Source: an uncultured Lachnospiraceae bacterium (GTDB taxonomy: Bacteria > Bacillota > Clostridia > Lachnospirales > Lachnospiraceae). From it: a stretch of 64,000 nucleotides of DNA. Of the stretch, positions 63,908-64,000 are shown in pieces. Below the pieces are notes generated by a model that was not told where the DNA came from, made no database searches, and worked only from the letters and a program-made list of their open reading frames with translations. The stretch lies in the NCBI GenBank assembly GCA_902789665.1, contig CADAOY010000004.1, positions 558,001 through 622,000 on the forward strand. The letters run 5' to 3'. How positions within the stretch are numbered: position 1 is the first letter of the stretch; each line of letters starts with the position of its first letter. The translations under genes were made by a program, and so were the position numbers.

Positions 63908-64000
63908 TCACTCACCTCCGAATCTTTATTCTCATCATATAACTTCATAATTGCCTTGGAAAATCCTTCATCAGTAATTCCTATGCTCACTCTGACTTCC
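63904..64000 (-). CDS. YlxQ-like L7Ae-family protein, C-terminal end only
   Basis: The frame reads EVRVSIGITDEGFSKAIMKL and ends in ENKDSEVSE before a TGA that overlaps the infB start (ATGA). Position just before infB and the ITDEGFSKAI end fit the L7Ae/L30e-type RNA-binding protein YlxQ of the nusA-ylxR-ylxQ-infB operon. Only about 31 codons are inside the window, so the call rests mainly on context. Confidence 0.6.
   Translation of the reverse strand, partial: EVRVSIGITDEGFSKAIMKLYDENKDSEVSE

Overview
The window is an AT-rich stretch of a Firmicutes chromosome, most likely from the class Clostridia, family Lachnospiraceae (a Lachnospira, Roseburia or Butyrivibrio type). The grounds are the gene orders rqcH-yicC-rpoZ-rimO-pgsA-cinA-recA-recX-rny and ylxQ-infB-rbfA-nrnA-truB-ribF, a phenylalanine T-box, GAAC-N4-GTTC LexA boxes, TTGACA/TATAAT promoters, strong AGGAGG-type ribosome binding sites, and several membrane proteins of kinds common in that family. 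Every gene but one is on the minus strand, so the window reads from right to left. I see no prophage, insertion sequence, CRISPR array, tRNA or rRNA.

Right end (64000 to about 43600): the translation-initiation operon (ylxQ-like fragment, infB, rbfA, nrnA, truB, ribF) runs on into a Na/Pi cotransporter and a VanZ protein. A probable 6S RNA with its own promoter and terminator follows, then yihY, then a T-box controlling pheS-pheT, with an M18 aminopeptidase, queA and a membrane diguanylate cyclase closely behind. glgA has its own promoter, and rqcH follows it.

Middle right (43600 to 30800): yicC, rpoZ, rimO, pgsA and cinA form an operon in which gmk and remA, normally between yicC and rpoZ, are missing. 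A 487-residue zinc-ribbon membrane protein sits between cinA and recA. recA has a consensus promoter with two LexA boxes and is followed by recX. rny, a PF12897-type aminotransferase, a NUDIX hydrolase and xerD follow as separate or paired units. A 400-base AT-rich gap upstream of xerD holds a cluster of TTATGTNAA motifs.

Centre (30700 to 24600): two overlapping genes encode an MMPL/RND transporter with a glycine-valine tetrapeptide tail, and a 1205-residue surface protein. The latter joins GLUG repeats, a long helical insert, a membrane anchor and a cytoplasmic RsbW-like ATPase domain whose N-box asparagine appears to be lost. This pair is my best candidate for an undescribed system. A PHP-family phosphatase is the only plus-strand gene and diverges from the glycolytic set gap-pgk-tpiA.

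Left (20300 to 1): two paralogous double-zinc-ribbon membrane proteins are each followed by a microprotein (42 and 57 residues), and a CDF transporter follows. Then come secG, an unusual nested-hairpin element, rnr, smpB and tmRNA. From a promoter at 12.9 kb a long, tightly packed operon carries a coiled-coil membrane protein, a lipoprotein, an SDR, two tandem GT-C-like glycosyltransferases, and a nucleic-acid and nucleotide set (PNP, cdd, rnhA, a membrane-anchored MutS-like ATPase, dut). The left edge holds a membrane protein and an ABC transporter whose ATPase has a long acidic tail.
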